Part shown: positions 35,692 to 44,889 of the stretch, one piece after another
Position numbering within the stretch: the first letter of the stretch is position 1
How the letters are laid out: each line of letters starts with the position of its first letter
Assembly: GCA_963827085.1 (NCBI GenBank)
Contig: CAWGZY010000001.1
Coordinates: 248,001-312,000 of the forward strand
DNA: 64,000 bases
Source of the DNA: JAGVPT01 sp963827085
GTDB lineage: Bacteria > Bacteroidota > Ignavibacteria > UBA10030 > UBA8401
Reading direction: 5' to 3'
The notes under the pieces: model-generated
Database searches by the model: none
What the model was told of the DNA's origin: nothing
The model's input: the letters and a program-made list of their open reading frames with translations, nothing else
Translations under genes and position numbers: made by a program

Positions 35692-35985
35692 ATGGAAGAA
35701 ATATATGAGCGAAAAATTTCATCGGAAGAATCGAAGGAGGGATATTTTCTCGTCTTAAAAAACAAGCTGCCGTTCTTTCCGCCGATCGGCACTCCATTTT
35801 CCGTGAAAATCGGGGACAAGGGAAAGAAAGCTGTTGTGGAATCATATCATTGCAAATGCCGTGGACCGGAAGAGCCGCATGAACATTATTTTGTCAGTTG
35901 GCGAGGTTTAGCGAAGGGGGACCGGATCGTTATTCGAAAAAACGCAAAAGAGAAAAATCTTTATTCCATCAGAATTGAAGAATGA
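35692..35985 (+). CDS. Small conserved-looking protein of unknown function
   Basis: 97 residues with GAAAGGACGCC before the ATG. Soluble and basic, probably a small beta-barrel: GYFLVLKNKLPFFPPIGTPF, SYHCKCRGPEEPHEHYFVSW and GDRIVIRKN. A Cys-x-Cys followed by two His (CKC...HEH) might bind metal. It lies alone between a membrane protein gene and convergent cytochrome genes. I do not recognise a family; the ribosome site and codon pattern support a real gene. Confidence 0.65.
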   Translation: MEEIYERKISSEESKEGYFLVLKNKLPFFPPIGTPFSVKIGDKGKKAVVESYHCKCRGPEEPHEHYFVSWRGLAKGDRIVIRKNAKEKNLYSIRIEE

Positions 35986-36147
35986 AATAAGAGCTGAAAA
36001 GTTACGTGTTGCTTTATCGCGCACAGTGTTTTCGAGAGCAACACCGGGGAATTCGAAGCTTTTTGAATAGCCTCGCTTCTTTGCGTCTTGTACTGAAGGC
36101 GTCACTTCGTGAGCGGTGAACTGCGGTCCTCCGCACTCGAAAACCGT

Positions 36148-36537
36148 CTAGTTTTTCTTGGCTCCCTGGTCGATCCATTTCTTGAAAAGCTCGATCTCTT
36201 CGTCGGTCAACTTTTTCTTTGTCATCAACGGCATCTGTTCGCCGAACGGCGGAGACGGCTTAATCTTTTGCACAAAAATACTCCCATCTCCATCTTTAGG
36301 GATGATCGGTTTTCCGTGCTTTCCCCCTTTGATAATGTCGGGAAACGTGTCCATGATGAACTCGCTCGGGTTTTCACTGTCAGAGGCATGGCACGGCAAG
36401 CAATGTTTTTTGATAATCGGGAAGACATCGTTTGAAAACGAAACGGGCTTGTTTTTTTCTTTGGAATCTTCCTGCGCAACCAGGAAGGAAAGGCCGACGA
36501 AGAACACCAAGAGAAAGAGTGATACGAACGACTTCAT
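36148..36537 (-). CDS. Small periplasmic c-type cytochrome
   Basis: 129 residues with a signal peptide (SFVSLFLLVFFVGLSFLVAQ). One haem site, CLPCH at about 46-50, in the context VSFSNDVFPIIKKHCLPCHA, typical of planctomycete-type or C-terminal cytochrome domains. PLMTKKKLTDEEIELFKKWIDQGAK gives the distal-ligand region and the usual final helix. It is the last of three haem-c genes transcribed leftward. Probably an electron carrier or haem-binding module in the periplasm. Confidence 0.85.
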   Translation of the reverse strand: MKSFVSLFLLVFFVGLSFLVAQEDSKEKNKPVSFSNDVFPIIKKHCLPCHASDSENPSEFIMDTFPDIIKGGKHGKPIIPKDGDGSIFVQKIKPSPPFGEQMPLMTKKKLTDEEIELFKKWIDQGAKKN

Positions 36538-36574
36538 TCTGGAAATCTCCTGAACATTGCATTAAGTATTAATT

Positions 36575-36782
36575 ACTTATGTTACGCAAAAGCCTAATGT
36601 TACAGCCACGAAGCCTCAAAGCCACTAAGAAAAACAAACTTTTTCATTGATGGACTTAACAGAATTAAACTTTCCTTAAACAGTCTTTGTGTCTCGGTGC
36701 CTTCTGCCAACGGCATCTCCCAACGGAATCGCTTCGCGAACGTTGGGAGTGGCAAAGCTTTTAAAATCTGCGTAACATCAGT
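36575..36782. mobile_element. MITE-like element with 14-bp TIR and TAATT duplication
   Basis: Left end ACTTATGTTACGCA; right end on the minus strand ACTGATGTTACGCA (13 of 14 match). TAATT flanks both sides (36570-36574 and 36783-36787), a probable 5-bp target duplication. Inside: CACGAAGCCTCAAAGCCACTAAG and a perfect 9-bp stem CTCCCAACG / CGTTGGGAG around GAATCGCTTCGCGAA. The insertion reaches the stop codon of the lipoprotein cytochrome. Confidence 0.78.
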
Positions 36783-37432
36783 TAATTATTAAGCGCGCCC
36801 TGAGTGATCCAAAGAGAAATTTTGCTGATCGTTGAATCGGGGAGATACGGTCCGCCTTCAGGCATTCGGCTGCCGAATCCGGCAGTCCCGCGTAGTTTTT
36901 TGATAATCACGCTTCCTTCTCCATTTCCGGGAGTCACTACCGGTCCGTGAAGGCTCGTGCCCAGCATCAAATGAGCGTACGAGTCAACATACAAATTATT
37001 TGTCCCTCCGTGGCAAGAGACGCATCCGGCGCTTTGAAAGATCGGGAAGACGTTATTTTTGAAGGAGACGTTCGCAACCACGGCTCCGCGAATTATGAAT
37101 GCGGAAGCGTTGCTCGTTGCTCCGCCTACGGTGACAGTAACACTTCCCGTTGTGGCGGAAGCTGGGACTTTAACATCAATCTCGGTTGTACTCCACAAGT
37201 AGATGGTGTCAGCAATGGTTCCGCCTACTGAAACGGTACTCGACCCTTGTGTGGCTCCAAAATTAGTTCCGAAGATCTTCAGAGTATCCTCTGCAAAAGC
37301 AGAGTCGGGGTGAATCCCAGTAATTGCCGGAACAATAATCTGCTGGGGGACATTGCTTCCCATGTCTGTGCAGCCGCCAATGCCCGCAAGAACTATTGCG
37401 ACGAATACTCCGATGAGAAAAACATTCTTCAT
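36782..37432 (-). CDS. Lipoprotein with IPT/TIG domain and c-type haem site
   Basis: 216 residues. Lipoprotein signal with lipobox AGIGGC. IPT/TIG domain at about 36-115 (AITGIHPDSAFAEDTLKIFG, TEIDVKVPASATTGSVTV). C-terminal cytochrome module with NNVFPIFQSAGCVSCHGG and RMPEGGPYLPDSTISKISLW. The cytochrome part resembles the gene at 36148. It lies 18 bases after the porin-cytochrome, so they form one operon and probably one electron-transfer or haem-sensing unit at the outer membrane. Confidence 0.87.
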   Translation of the reverse strand: MKNVFLIGVFVAIVLAGIGGCTDMGSNVPQQIIVPAITGIHPDSAFAEDTLKIFGTNFGATQGSSTVSVGGTIADTIYLWSTTEIDVKVPASATTGSVTVTVGGATSNASAFIIRGAVVANVSFKNNVFPIFQSAGCVSCHGGTNNLYVDSYAHLMLGTSLHGPVVTPGNGEGSVIIKKLRGTAGFGSRMPEGGPYLPDSTISKISLWITQGALNN

Positions 37433-37450
37433 GGCAACATAATCTCCCCG

Positions 37451-38638
37451 CTATAGAAAGAAATGGAACATTAAATCGAATTCGTCGTTGTGTAATTCAG
37501 TGGGCTGTTCCATGTTGAATCGATACAACGGACGTACTTCAACACCGCTCATCAGAAAAAACTCCGCTCCGACAGTGGTCCTGGCTTCGCTTCCCGTTTT
37601 GAGATTCTTGTCAGGGTCATAAAAATCATACCCAAGTTTCAAATCGACTCCGTTAACGCACACATAATTCAGTTCGGTGTAGCTCATGAAGCCGGTGGTA
37701 TTGACCCCGGCAACAGGCGTTTGGATGTAATCGAATTCCCCGTTCAAGGTCAACGCTTTAAGAACCGTTATAGAGCCGAACCCGCCGTAAAATGTCGCCT
37801 TTTCTGACGGGTTGGGATTGGGGTCATTATAGAACGACCCGCCGACATTTATGTTGATCTGATCAGTCTGAATCGTTGCGTCGCCGCGAACAGAGACGGT
37901 TTTGTATATCGTCGCATTCGTTCCGTTGAGTCCTGCATTCGGGGCACCGTCGAACAATCCCACTTGCAGCGAGAAAATGCTTGGAGCGATCCCTGCTTCG
38001 ATTCCTGTTTGTTGGGCATATTCACCGAACACCAGTCCCTGACGATATATGGAAAGAGCTGGGTTAAGGGGAAAATAAGGGCCGCCGCGGATAAATGTTG
38101 TATGATCATCGATCTTCGTGCCATACGCCGGAATAAATTGACCTATTTTGAGATAGCCGTCCAACGGCAAGACTTTCGCAAGTCCGAAGGCCTCAAACCC
38201 CGCGTACAACCCTTTGTCGACGTAGACGAGGAATTGTCGGTTCAACCGGAGGTTCAGGTACAGATCTCCCTGCATCTGGAAAATGCTCGACGTTTTATTG
38301 TTGGCTTCATTGAAATAAAGAGTTCGAAAATCCGCACCGTAAGAAAGATTCGGCGTAATGGCGGTGGAGAAATCATCGATGTTCGTAATGTCTTCTTTTG
38401 TTATGACGACTTTGCCGTCATCGCTCGTGTCGACGACATTCTTATATGTCCTGACCGGAAGTTCTTCGCGGCCGTACGTAGAGCCGAGTGTGTTTCTCAT
38501 CCCACCGCCGGTAGGGTCCACGTGGCATGCCTGGCACTTTACGCCGACCCTGCTTGCGAATTTTGGAAGTGCGAAAAGCTCGCTTCTGCCGGCGAACATT
38601 ATAAACGCAGCAATAAACAGTACCCCTGGTCTCTTCAT
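37451..38638 (-). CDS. Fused monohaem cytochrome and outer-membrane barrel (Cyc2-like layout)
   Basis: 395 residues from the ATG at 38638, chosen for GAGGAACAA upstream and a signal peptide (VLFIAAFIMFAG). The mature N-terminus LPKFASRVGVKCQACHVDPT has one haem-c site (CQACH) followed by GGGMRNTLG and a short linker. The remaining 320 residues are alternating beta-strands ending in Phe-Leu (LMFHFFL), an outer-membrane barrel. A single haem at the N-terminus of a porin is the architecture of Cyc2-type iron oxidases and of other cytochrome-porin fusions. Function in electron transfer across the outer membrane is inference. Confidence 0.75.
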   Translation of the reverse strand: MKRPGVLFIAAFIMFAGRSELFALPKFASRVGVKCQACHVDPTGGGMRNTLGSTYGREELPVRTYKNVVDTSDDGKVVITKEDITNIDDFSTAITPNLSYGADFRTLYFNEANNKTSSIFQMQGDLYLNLRLNRQFLVYVDKGLYAGFEAFGLAKVLPLDGYLKIGQFIPAYGTKIDDHTTFIRGGPYFPLNPALSIYRQGLVFGEYAQQTGIEAGIAPSIFSLQVGLFDGAPNAGLNGTNATIYKTVSVRGDATIQTDQININVGGSFYNDPNPNPSEKATFYGGFGSITVLKALTLNGEFDYIQTPVAGVNTTGFMSYTELNYVCVNGVDLKLGYDFYDPDKNLKTGSEARTTVGAEFFLMSGVEVRPLYRFNMEQPTELHNDEFDLMFHFFL

Positions 38639-38747
38639 TTGTTCCTCATTGTTGTTCGACGTGATGTGAAAATGACGTGAGCCAACGTAAGAATACAATG
38701 ATCTCTATTCAAAAAAATCTATGTCCTGGGTACTACTGGAGTGAAAT

Positions 38748-39845
38748 TCAAGAAGAAAATCGTTTACGCCTGTTTCTGATGTAGTCCACGAAAATAAATT
38801 GACCGAGATTGTTGATCGAAGAGTAATATGCCCGCCCGTGGTTTGCCTTAGTTAATTCTTCCACAAAATTGATAAGGTACGGGTCGCGTGCGACCATGAA
38901 TGTGCTGATGGTGATTTTCTCTCGTCTGCATGCAACGGCTTCATCCAGCGTTTTATTCACGATTCTCGGGTCAAGCCCGAAAGAATTCTTGTACAATCTT
39001 CCTGCGTCGTCGAACATCGCCGAAGGTTTGCCGTCCGTGATCATGAAAATTTGCTTGTTCACGTTGCCGCACCGGCGTAAAAGGTTTCGGGCGAGCTGCA
39101 GCCCGGCGCGAGTATTTGTGTGGTACGGACCGACGTTCAAGAAAGGGAGTTCGTTAATGCTCATCAGTTTTGCATCATCGCCGAACACGACAAGGGCGAT
39201 GTAATCACGCGGAAACTTCGTCATGATCAATTCGCTCAACGCAAGCCCCACCTGTTTCGCCGGAGTAATGCGGTCTTCGCCGTAAAGGATCATGCTGTGG
39301 CTGATGTCGAGCATCAGCACCGTGGCACAGGTGGAGAGGTTCTCGGTGTCGTACACCTCCAGGTCATCTTCTATCAGGTTGAAGTTCTCGATGCCGTCTC
39401 GTTTGAAGGCATTCGTCATTGTCGACGTCAGATCGATGTTCGTCGGCATGTCTCCAAATATCCATTTTTTTGTTTCGCTCAGGCGCTCGACGCCCGCGCC
39501 GGTGTGCGGCGTTTCGTGCGAACCCATCGGCGTTTTCTTCAGGGAAGAGAAGATCTCTCTCAGCGCATCCTGGCGGATCTTCTGGACTCCTTTGGTCGTC
39601 AGTACCGGCGTGTTGTTCACTTCTTCAATAATTCCCATCTCCTTCAACTTTTGAACGAGATCTTCCATCGATAGGTTTTCGTCGAAAATGCCGTATTCTT
39701 CCGCGAGCTGGCGCAGCCATTCCATCGCTTCTTCTACGTCGCCGCTCGTTTGGACGAGCAAATGGCTGAAAAGCTGCATCAGGCTTTGCAGCCGCTGTTC
39801 ATCGGTTTTCGACTCAGGAGTCCATTTGGTGTACAGAAAACGCAT
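38748..39845 (-). CDS. VWA domain protein
   Basis: 365 residues. The von Willebrand A domain begins CATVLMLDISHSMILYGEDR, containing the MIDAS DxSxS motif, and continues with LVVFGDDA and FMITDGKPSA. The N-terminal 150 residues are helical with VQKIRQDALREIFSSLKK. Together with the MoxR-type ATPase just upstream (126-base gap) it forms a typical MoxR-VWA pair, thought to act as chaperone or metal-insertion machinery. Cytoplasmic. Confidence 0.9.
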   Translation of the reverse strand: MRFLYTKWTPESKTDEQRLQSLMQLFSHLLVQTSGDVEEAMEWLRQLAEEYGIFDENLSMEDLVQKLKEMGIIEEVNNTPVLTTKGVQKIRQDALREIFSSLKKTPMGSHETPHTGAGVERLSETKKWIFGDMPTNIDLTSTMTNAFKRDGIENFNLIEDDLEVYDTENLSTCATVLMLDISHSMILYGEDRITPAKQVGLALSELIMTKFPRDYIALVVFGDDAKLMSINELPFLNVGPYHTNTRAGLQLARNLLRRCGNVNKQIFMITDGKPSAMFDDAGRLYKNSFGLDPRIVNKTLDEAVACRREKITISTFMVARDPYLINFVEELTKANHGRAYYSSINNLGQFIFVDYIRNRRKRFSS

Positions 39846-39850
39846 GAAAG

Positions 39851-39978
39851 CAATTAAGAATTATGAATTATGAATTAATAATTATGAATTTGAAAAACAT
39901 TTTTTGTTTTATCACTAAATACTTCATTCTTGTCCCTTGGCTCTTAATTTTTAATTCTTAATTCTTAATTTTCAATTG
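39851..39978. repeat. AATTATG-type heptamer inverted repeat between MoxR and VWA genes
   Basis: Left arm: AATTAAG, AATTATG, AATTATG, AATTAAT, AATTATG. The right arm complement reads CAATTGA, AAATTAAG, AATTAAG, AATTAAA, then AGCCAAG, GGACAAG, AATGAAG. It starts five bases upstream of the VWA start and overlaps the last codons of the ATPase gene (stop at 39972-39974). Confidence 0.8.
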
Positions 39979-41483
39979 TTCTCTTCCATCTCAAAATCTC
40001 CTGCACTTCCTCGTCCTGTAAAGATACTTCCCACCATATCTTTGTAGGTCGTGACATGCTCGACTTCATCTTTTGCGATTTTGGAGTTCTGATGCAGACC
40101 GTCGAGAACAAATTCCATCGCCGATGCAAGCTCAGCCGTGTTGCTTTCTTCGATTTTCATATGACGCTTGGTGACATCGCGAAGCCCCTTGACCCGGTCG
40201 AGTTCCATGTAATACGCAGCGAGGGGCATTTCGTCGGCGACCTCGAGCGCGTTTCCCGACTCAAACCAACCGACAATTTTTCCGTACTCGGGGTCCTCGT
40301 GAACTTGCTGCTGATGCTTCTGCCTTTTCTGCAAAGGGTCTGGGAAATATTTTTTGAACACCGCCCGAACCGCTTTTCCGATCAGTGCACGGCTTACTTT
40401 GATCGACCCTTCCTGCTCGCCTTCAAATACGAGCTCGATTTTTCCTGTCAAACCGGGGAGCACATGCGGCAAATCGCAAATGCGCGGTACGATGCATTTT
40501 TCGTTCAGCATGATGGCGCGCCGTTCGGCGTTGCTCACGAGGTTTTCCATCGCCGCGATTGTCAGCCGTGCGCTGACGCCCGATTTTTGGTCGACGTATT
40601 CACTCGCACGCGCCTCGAACGCAATGTGCTCGATAATCTCTTTAAAGTAATGGGGCACTCTCGCATCCATCCCGTTGCGGCTGACCCATGCTTCCTGTTC
40701 GGTGATGGCAATGGCGTCGTCAAGCGACCGGGGATAGTGGGTGAGAATTTGCGAATCGATGCGATCTTTGAGAGGCGTGATGATATTTCCCCGGTTCGTG
40801 TAGTCTTCCGGGTTCGCTGTGAAAATGATCATGACGTCGAGGGGGATGCGGATGTTGAACCCGCGTATCTGAATGTCTTTCTCTTCCAGGATGTTGAATA
40901 AGCCGACCTGGATGCGCGGCTGAAGGTCGGGTAATTCATTGATGGCGAAGATTCCCCGGTTGCTCCTCGGTATCAAACCGAAATGAATTGCCCCTTCATG
41001 CGAATAGTGAAGCCGCTGTGTTGCAGCTTTGATTGGATCGATGTCGCCGATGAGGTCGGCGATCGTGACGTCGGGCGTAGCAAGTTTTTCGCTGAATCGC
41101 GCATCACGCCGAATCCATTCGATCTCTGTGGCGTCGCCGTGCTCTGCAATATTATCCGCTCCGAATTTGCTCACCGGTGCGAAAGGATTATCGTTGATCT
41201 CGCTCCCTTTAATGATAGGAATGTATTCGTCTAACAGCGTCGGAATCTGCCGCACCATGCGCGACTTCGCCTGGCCGCGCAGCCCCAGAAGAATAATATC
41301 ATGTTTGGCGAGGATGGCATTGATGAGAGCGGGGACAACAGTCTTTTCGTACCCTATAATGCCGGGAAAAAGCTGTTCATTATTCTGAATCTTTCGTATA
41401 AGATTCTTCCGGATTTCTTCCTTGACGGGAAGAACCTTGTATCCGCTTTTCTTCAATTCACCGAGCGTGGAAGGGCGCGACAT
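39972..41483 (-). CDS. MoxR / magnesium-chelatase-type AAA+ ATPase
   Basis: 503 residues from the ATG at 41483, with AAGGAG 13 bases upstream. Near the N-terminus GYEKTVVPALINAILAKHDI precedes ILLGLRGQAKSRM, a Walker A variant lacking the second Gly-Lys-Thr form but with GQAKSR typical of this subgroup; GIFAINELPDLQ is Walker B, VMIIFTANPEDY sensor 1, with RIDSQILTHYP after it. The C-terminal half holds a helical lid. It forms a pair with the VWA protein. Client unknown. Confidence 0.88.
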   Translation of the reverse strand: MSRPSTLGELKKSGYKVLPVKEEIRKNLIRKIQNNEQLFPGIIGYEKTVVPALINAILAKHDIILLGLRGQAKSRMVRQIPTLLDEYIPIIKGSEINDNPFAPVSKFGADNIAEHGDATEIEWIRRDARFSEKLATPDVTIADLIGDIDPIKAATQRLHYSHEGAIHFGLIPRSNRGIFAINELPDLQPRIQVGLFNILEEKDIQIRGFNIRIPLDVMIIFTANPEDYTNRGNIITPLKDRIDSQILTHYPRSLDDAIAITEQEAWVSRNGMDARVPHYFKEIIEHIAFEARASEYVDQKSGVSARLTIAAMENLVSNAERRAIMLNEKCIVPRICDLPHVLPGLTGKIELVFEGEQEGSIKVSRALIGKAVRAVFKKYFPDPLQKRQKHQQQVHEDPEYGKIVGWFESGNALEVADEMPLAAYYMELDRVKGLRDVTKRHMKIEESNTAELASAMEFVLDGLHQNSKIAKDEVEHVTTYKDMVGSIFTGRGSAGDFEMEENN

Positions 41484-41712
41484 TTTTGTTAGTACTCCTT
41501 TTTTGGATTGACGGCAGAACAAATATAGCTTGCGACTACCGGAAAATCAATGAATAGTCGGCAGGGCGGTGATGCGAGATGTCGGACATCTTGACAATTA
41601 AACCCGGCAAGTTTTTAGGGCAAGAGGTCCGGCATCTTCACGAAAAAGGCCTAAGCGCATCGTCTCCAATTCCCGTTGCAAGTGGAACATCAAAACAGTA
41701 TTTTGCATCGGT

Positions 41713-42793
41713 GTGAAAAAAAATACAATTGATGTGAAACGATTATTACCTACTAAAACAGTTGTCTTTCGATTAAGTTCCATCGGCGACATCGTTCTTT
41801 CGTCGCCATTGCTTCGGGTTCTCCGTGCCGCTGCAGGCCCCAAAGCGAGGGTCGATTTCGTCGTGAAAAAAGACTTCGCGGACTTGGTGAAGTTTAATCA
41901 TAACCTTTCGGTCGTCTATGAACTCGATGATTCCAGGGGATTTTCTGCTCTTCAAGAGATGAAGGAAACGCTCCGTGGCGAGCAGGTACGATCTCGTCGT
42001 CGACCTTCACGACAGTTTGCGGACGATGTACCTGCGAAATTTTTGCGATACAAAAGAAGTTGTAACGGTCGATAAGCGATTATACGCGCGCTGGCAATTG
42101 GTGCACTGTAAACGCAATGTGTATGGCAAGAGCGTTCCCGTTGTAGACCGTTACATCGAGACAGTTCAAGACTTTGGAATACTCAATGACGGGAAGGGGC
42201 TGGAGCTCTTCATACCCGATGAAATCCAGTTCGGCGTCTCGGGGAAAATGGCAAAACTGCGGCTCAACGAATTTGAAAAGGTCATCGGTGTTTGTCCCGG
42301 TGCCAAACATTTTACGAAGCGCTGGCAGAAAGGAAAATTCGCCGATGTGTGCGCACGCATTGCGAAGGAATATCATGCGAAAATTCTGGTATTTGGCGGA
42401 GGGCAGGACAAAGACGATTGCAGGACTATCGTCTCGCTCATTAATCAGAATGCGTTTGAAAATGCATCGGTAGATCTTTCGGGAGAGTTCTCTTTGTTGG
42501 GAGTTGCCGCGGCGATGGAATTCTGCGACGTTATTGTGACGAACGATACCGGGCTCATGCACATCGCATGCGCGCGCCAGCGGAAGGTCGTGGCCGTCTT
42601 CGGCTCGACCGTAAAGGAATTTGGCTTTGCGCCGTACGGAACGGAATCCGTCGTCATCGAAAATAATTCCCTCGATTGCCGTCCCTGTTCGCACATCGGC
42701 AGGGCTGAGTGTCCGAAGGGGCACTTCAAATGCATGAACGACATCGGCGCGGATGAAGTGCAGAACGCGGTGAAACGATTCATCGGCAAATAA
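41713..42793 (+). CDS. Glycosyltransferase family 9 (heptosyltransferase-like), one-base frameshift
   Basis: Two frames: 41713-42075 starts VVFRLSSIGDIVLSSPLLRV (classic GT9 N-terminus), and 41975-42793 continues with YDLVVDLHDSLRT, IGVCPGAKHFTKRW and TNDTGLMHIACARQRKVVAVFG. Deleting one G near 41974-41987 (GTGGCGAGCAGGTAC) restores 359 residues. GT9 enzymes transfer heptose or similar sugars from ADP-sugars to lipopolysaccharide core. GTG start at 41713. It is directly followed by the cyclase gene. The frameshift may be a real lesion or an assembly error. Confidence 0.87.
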
Positions 42794-44707
42794 ATGTACA
42801 GCACTCTTGTCCGGAAAATAATTCGCACAGTAGTGATCGGGACTTCTCTCGCGGTGATTCCTGCAGCTCCTTTTTATATTTATACGTTCGACGCAACGCC
42901 TCGGCAGCTGGCAATTCTCGTTCCTCTCTTCATTCCGGCTCTCCTCTCAATGCTCTTCGCCGATGTATTGCTGATACGGTTCTACTTGAAGCCGGTCAGC
43001 GACTTTTACCTTCACGAAGAGTCCGGACATCCTCTCGACGATCAAGGGCTCTTTCTTGCCAAACAGCGGGTATTAAATTTTCCCGTCTTCGCTGTGTTGA
43101 GAATTTTTATCCCTCATGCAATAATCGGTTCCGGTGTCTATAATCTGCTCATCATCCTCGCAAACAGGTATCTTTCGCTCGGGATCAATCCGGGCGACTA
43201 CGTCATGTACTGGGTGATCAATCTGACCGTTGTGCCTGTCGCCCACGCTGTCTACGAATACTTTGAACTCGCGAAAGCGATGATCCCGACATTACAGAAG
43301 CTGGAATCGAAAGCCCCGGTTCTTCCGGTTGAATATTTGTCGCGGGTCGTCAACGTTCGTCTTGCAACAAAAGTCATTGTAATTTTCATCATGCTCGGAA
43401 TGGCGCCGTTGTTCATTCTGGGCGTCAGCCTGAATAAAAAACACACAAGCTTGCTTGTTGAAAAAGAAGAGCACCATCTGCTCAATGAAGCCCGACTTCT
43501 TTCGTCCGTGCTGCCGTCGCTCAATGCTTCTCAGCGCCTTGCAATGGTTCCGTCATATAGCGAAGAGGGGACGGTAATTCTTGAAGACGCTGCCGGGAGC
43601 GTTTCATTTTCAGATTCACTGCTCGGCGGAGAGCAGCGGATGGAGGTGCTCCGCTTCCTCGACAACAAAATTTCTCCCGGCACATTTTATTCCAGCGACC
43701 GAATCGTTGCAGCGAAGGATCAATGCGGAGATGGAAAGCTGATCGTCTGCATAGCAGTGCAGACGGATGAATTGACAGCGGAATCGTCGTCGCTCCGGTA
43801 CGGCACCATCTCGATCATCGTGGCGTCGATTCTTTTGTTAGGGGCTCTCCTGATCCTTGTCGCAAGAGATATTAATCGATCGACGAAAAAATTGGTGGCG
43901 GGTTTGAAAGAAGTCGAAGGGGGCTTGTTTGATCATGAAGTGAAGATTTATTCGACGGACGAGTTTTCAACTATCGGCGACGGCTTCAACCGGATGATTG
44001 CCGGGTTGCGCGAAAGAAATTTCATCAAGGATACGTTTGGCAAGTATGTTGCTCCGACGGTCATGGAAAAAATCCTTCACGAAGGATTGAATGCCGAAGG
44101 GGGGCAGGGTTTCCGCTTAGGCGGCGAGCGGAGGACTGTTACGATCTTGATGTCCGACATCAGAGATTTTACGAAACGGACGGAAGAATCGAGCGCTGAA
44201 GCGATCGTCGATATATTGAACCGGTATCTTGAACGCATGGTCTCCGTTGTAGAACGCTACGATGGAACCGTGGACAAATACATTGGCGATGCATTAATGG
44301 TGCTTTTCGGGGCGCCGTTGGCAAAAGATGACGACCCTGACCGGGCAGTGCAGGCGGCGTTTGCGATGCGAAGCGAATTGAAGCAATTGAATGAAGAGAT
44401 GAAGCACGAATCGTCGATGAAATTTCCACCCATTCGTATAGGCATCGGTATTCATACAGGCGAAGTGGTTGCGGGAAGTGTCGGATCGGCGAACCGCCTG
44501 GAGTACACTGTCATCGGCGATGCAGTTAACCTCGCTTCACGCATCGAAGGATTAACAAAGCAATTTAAGACCGATATTCTTATTTCTGAGGCCACTGTTA
44601 ATGCGCTGAATGGGATCTATCCTCTCACACGGCTGCGACGCACGAAAGTGAAAGGGAAAAAGGGGGGCGTCGTAGTTTTTAAAGCAGGAAAATTCCGGCA
44701 ACATTGA
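42794..44707 (+). CDS. Membrane-bound class III adenylate/guanylate cyclase
   Basis: 637 residues, its ATG directly following the glycosyltransferase TAA. Several N-terminal membrane helices (about 5-155), a further helix at about 195-215, an extracytoplasmic segment, another helix near 340 (TISIIVASILLLGALLILVA), a HAMP domain and a C-terminal cyclase domain (about 435-620). TVTILMSDIRDFTKR carries the first metal Asp and IGDALMVLFGAP the second; RIGIGIHTGEVVAGSVGS and YTVIGDAVNLASRIEG are the remaining signature blocks. It makes cAMP or cGMP; which one is not decided here. Confidence 0.93.
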   Translation: MYSTLVRKIIRTVVIGTSLAVIPAAPFYIYTFDATPRQLAILVPLFIPALLSMLFADVLLIRFYLKPVSDFYLHEESGHPLDDQGLFLAKQRVLNFPVFAVLRIFIPHAIIGSGVYNLLIILANRYLSLGINPGDYVMYWVINLTVVPVAHAVYEYFELAKAMIPTLQKLESKAPVLPVEYLSRVVNVRLATKVIVIFIMLGMAPLFILGVSLNKKHTSLLVEKEEHHLLNEARLLSSVLPSLNASQRLAMVPSYSEEGTVILEDAAGSVSFSDSLLGGEQRMEVLRFLDNKISPGTFYSSDRIVAAKDQCGDGKLIVCIAVQTDELTAESSSLRYGTISIIVASILLLGALLILVARDINRSTKKLVAGLKEVEGGLFDHEVKIYSTDEFSTIGDGFNRMIAGLRERNFIKDTFGKYVAPTVMEKILHEGLNAEGGQGFRLGGERRTVTILMSDIRDFTKRTEESSAEAIVDILNRYLERMVSVVERYDGTVDKYIGDALMVLFGAPLAKDDDPDRAVQAAFAMRSELKQLNEEMKHESSMKFPPIRIGIGIHTGEVVAGSVGSANRLEYTVIGDAVNLASRIEGLTKQFKTDILISEATVNALNGIYPLTRLRRTKVKGKKGGVVVFKAGKFRQH

Positions 44708-44889
44708 ACCGGATTCGAGCCGAAGCCATTTTTTCTCTTTTTCCCCCTCAAAATCCAACGGAACCTTCAACAAATAAAGTCTTTTTCGCATACTTCCCTC
44801 CGAAACAGCATTTTTATTGATTCTCTTTTGAAGATGCTCTATATTGAACCCGTTGAAATTCACCCAAGAGCCACTCCCCAAAGTCGTAC

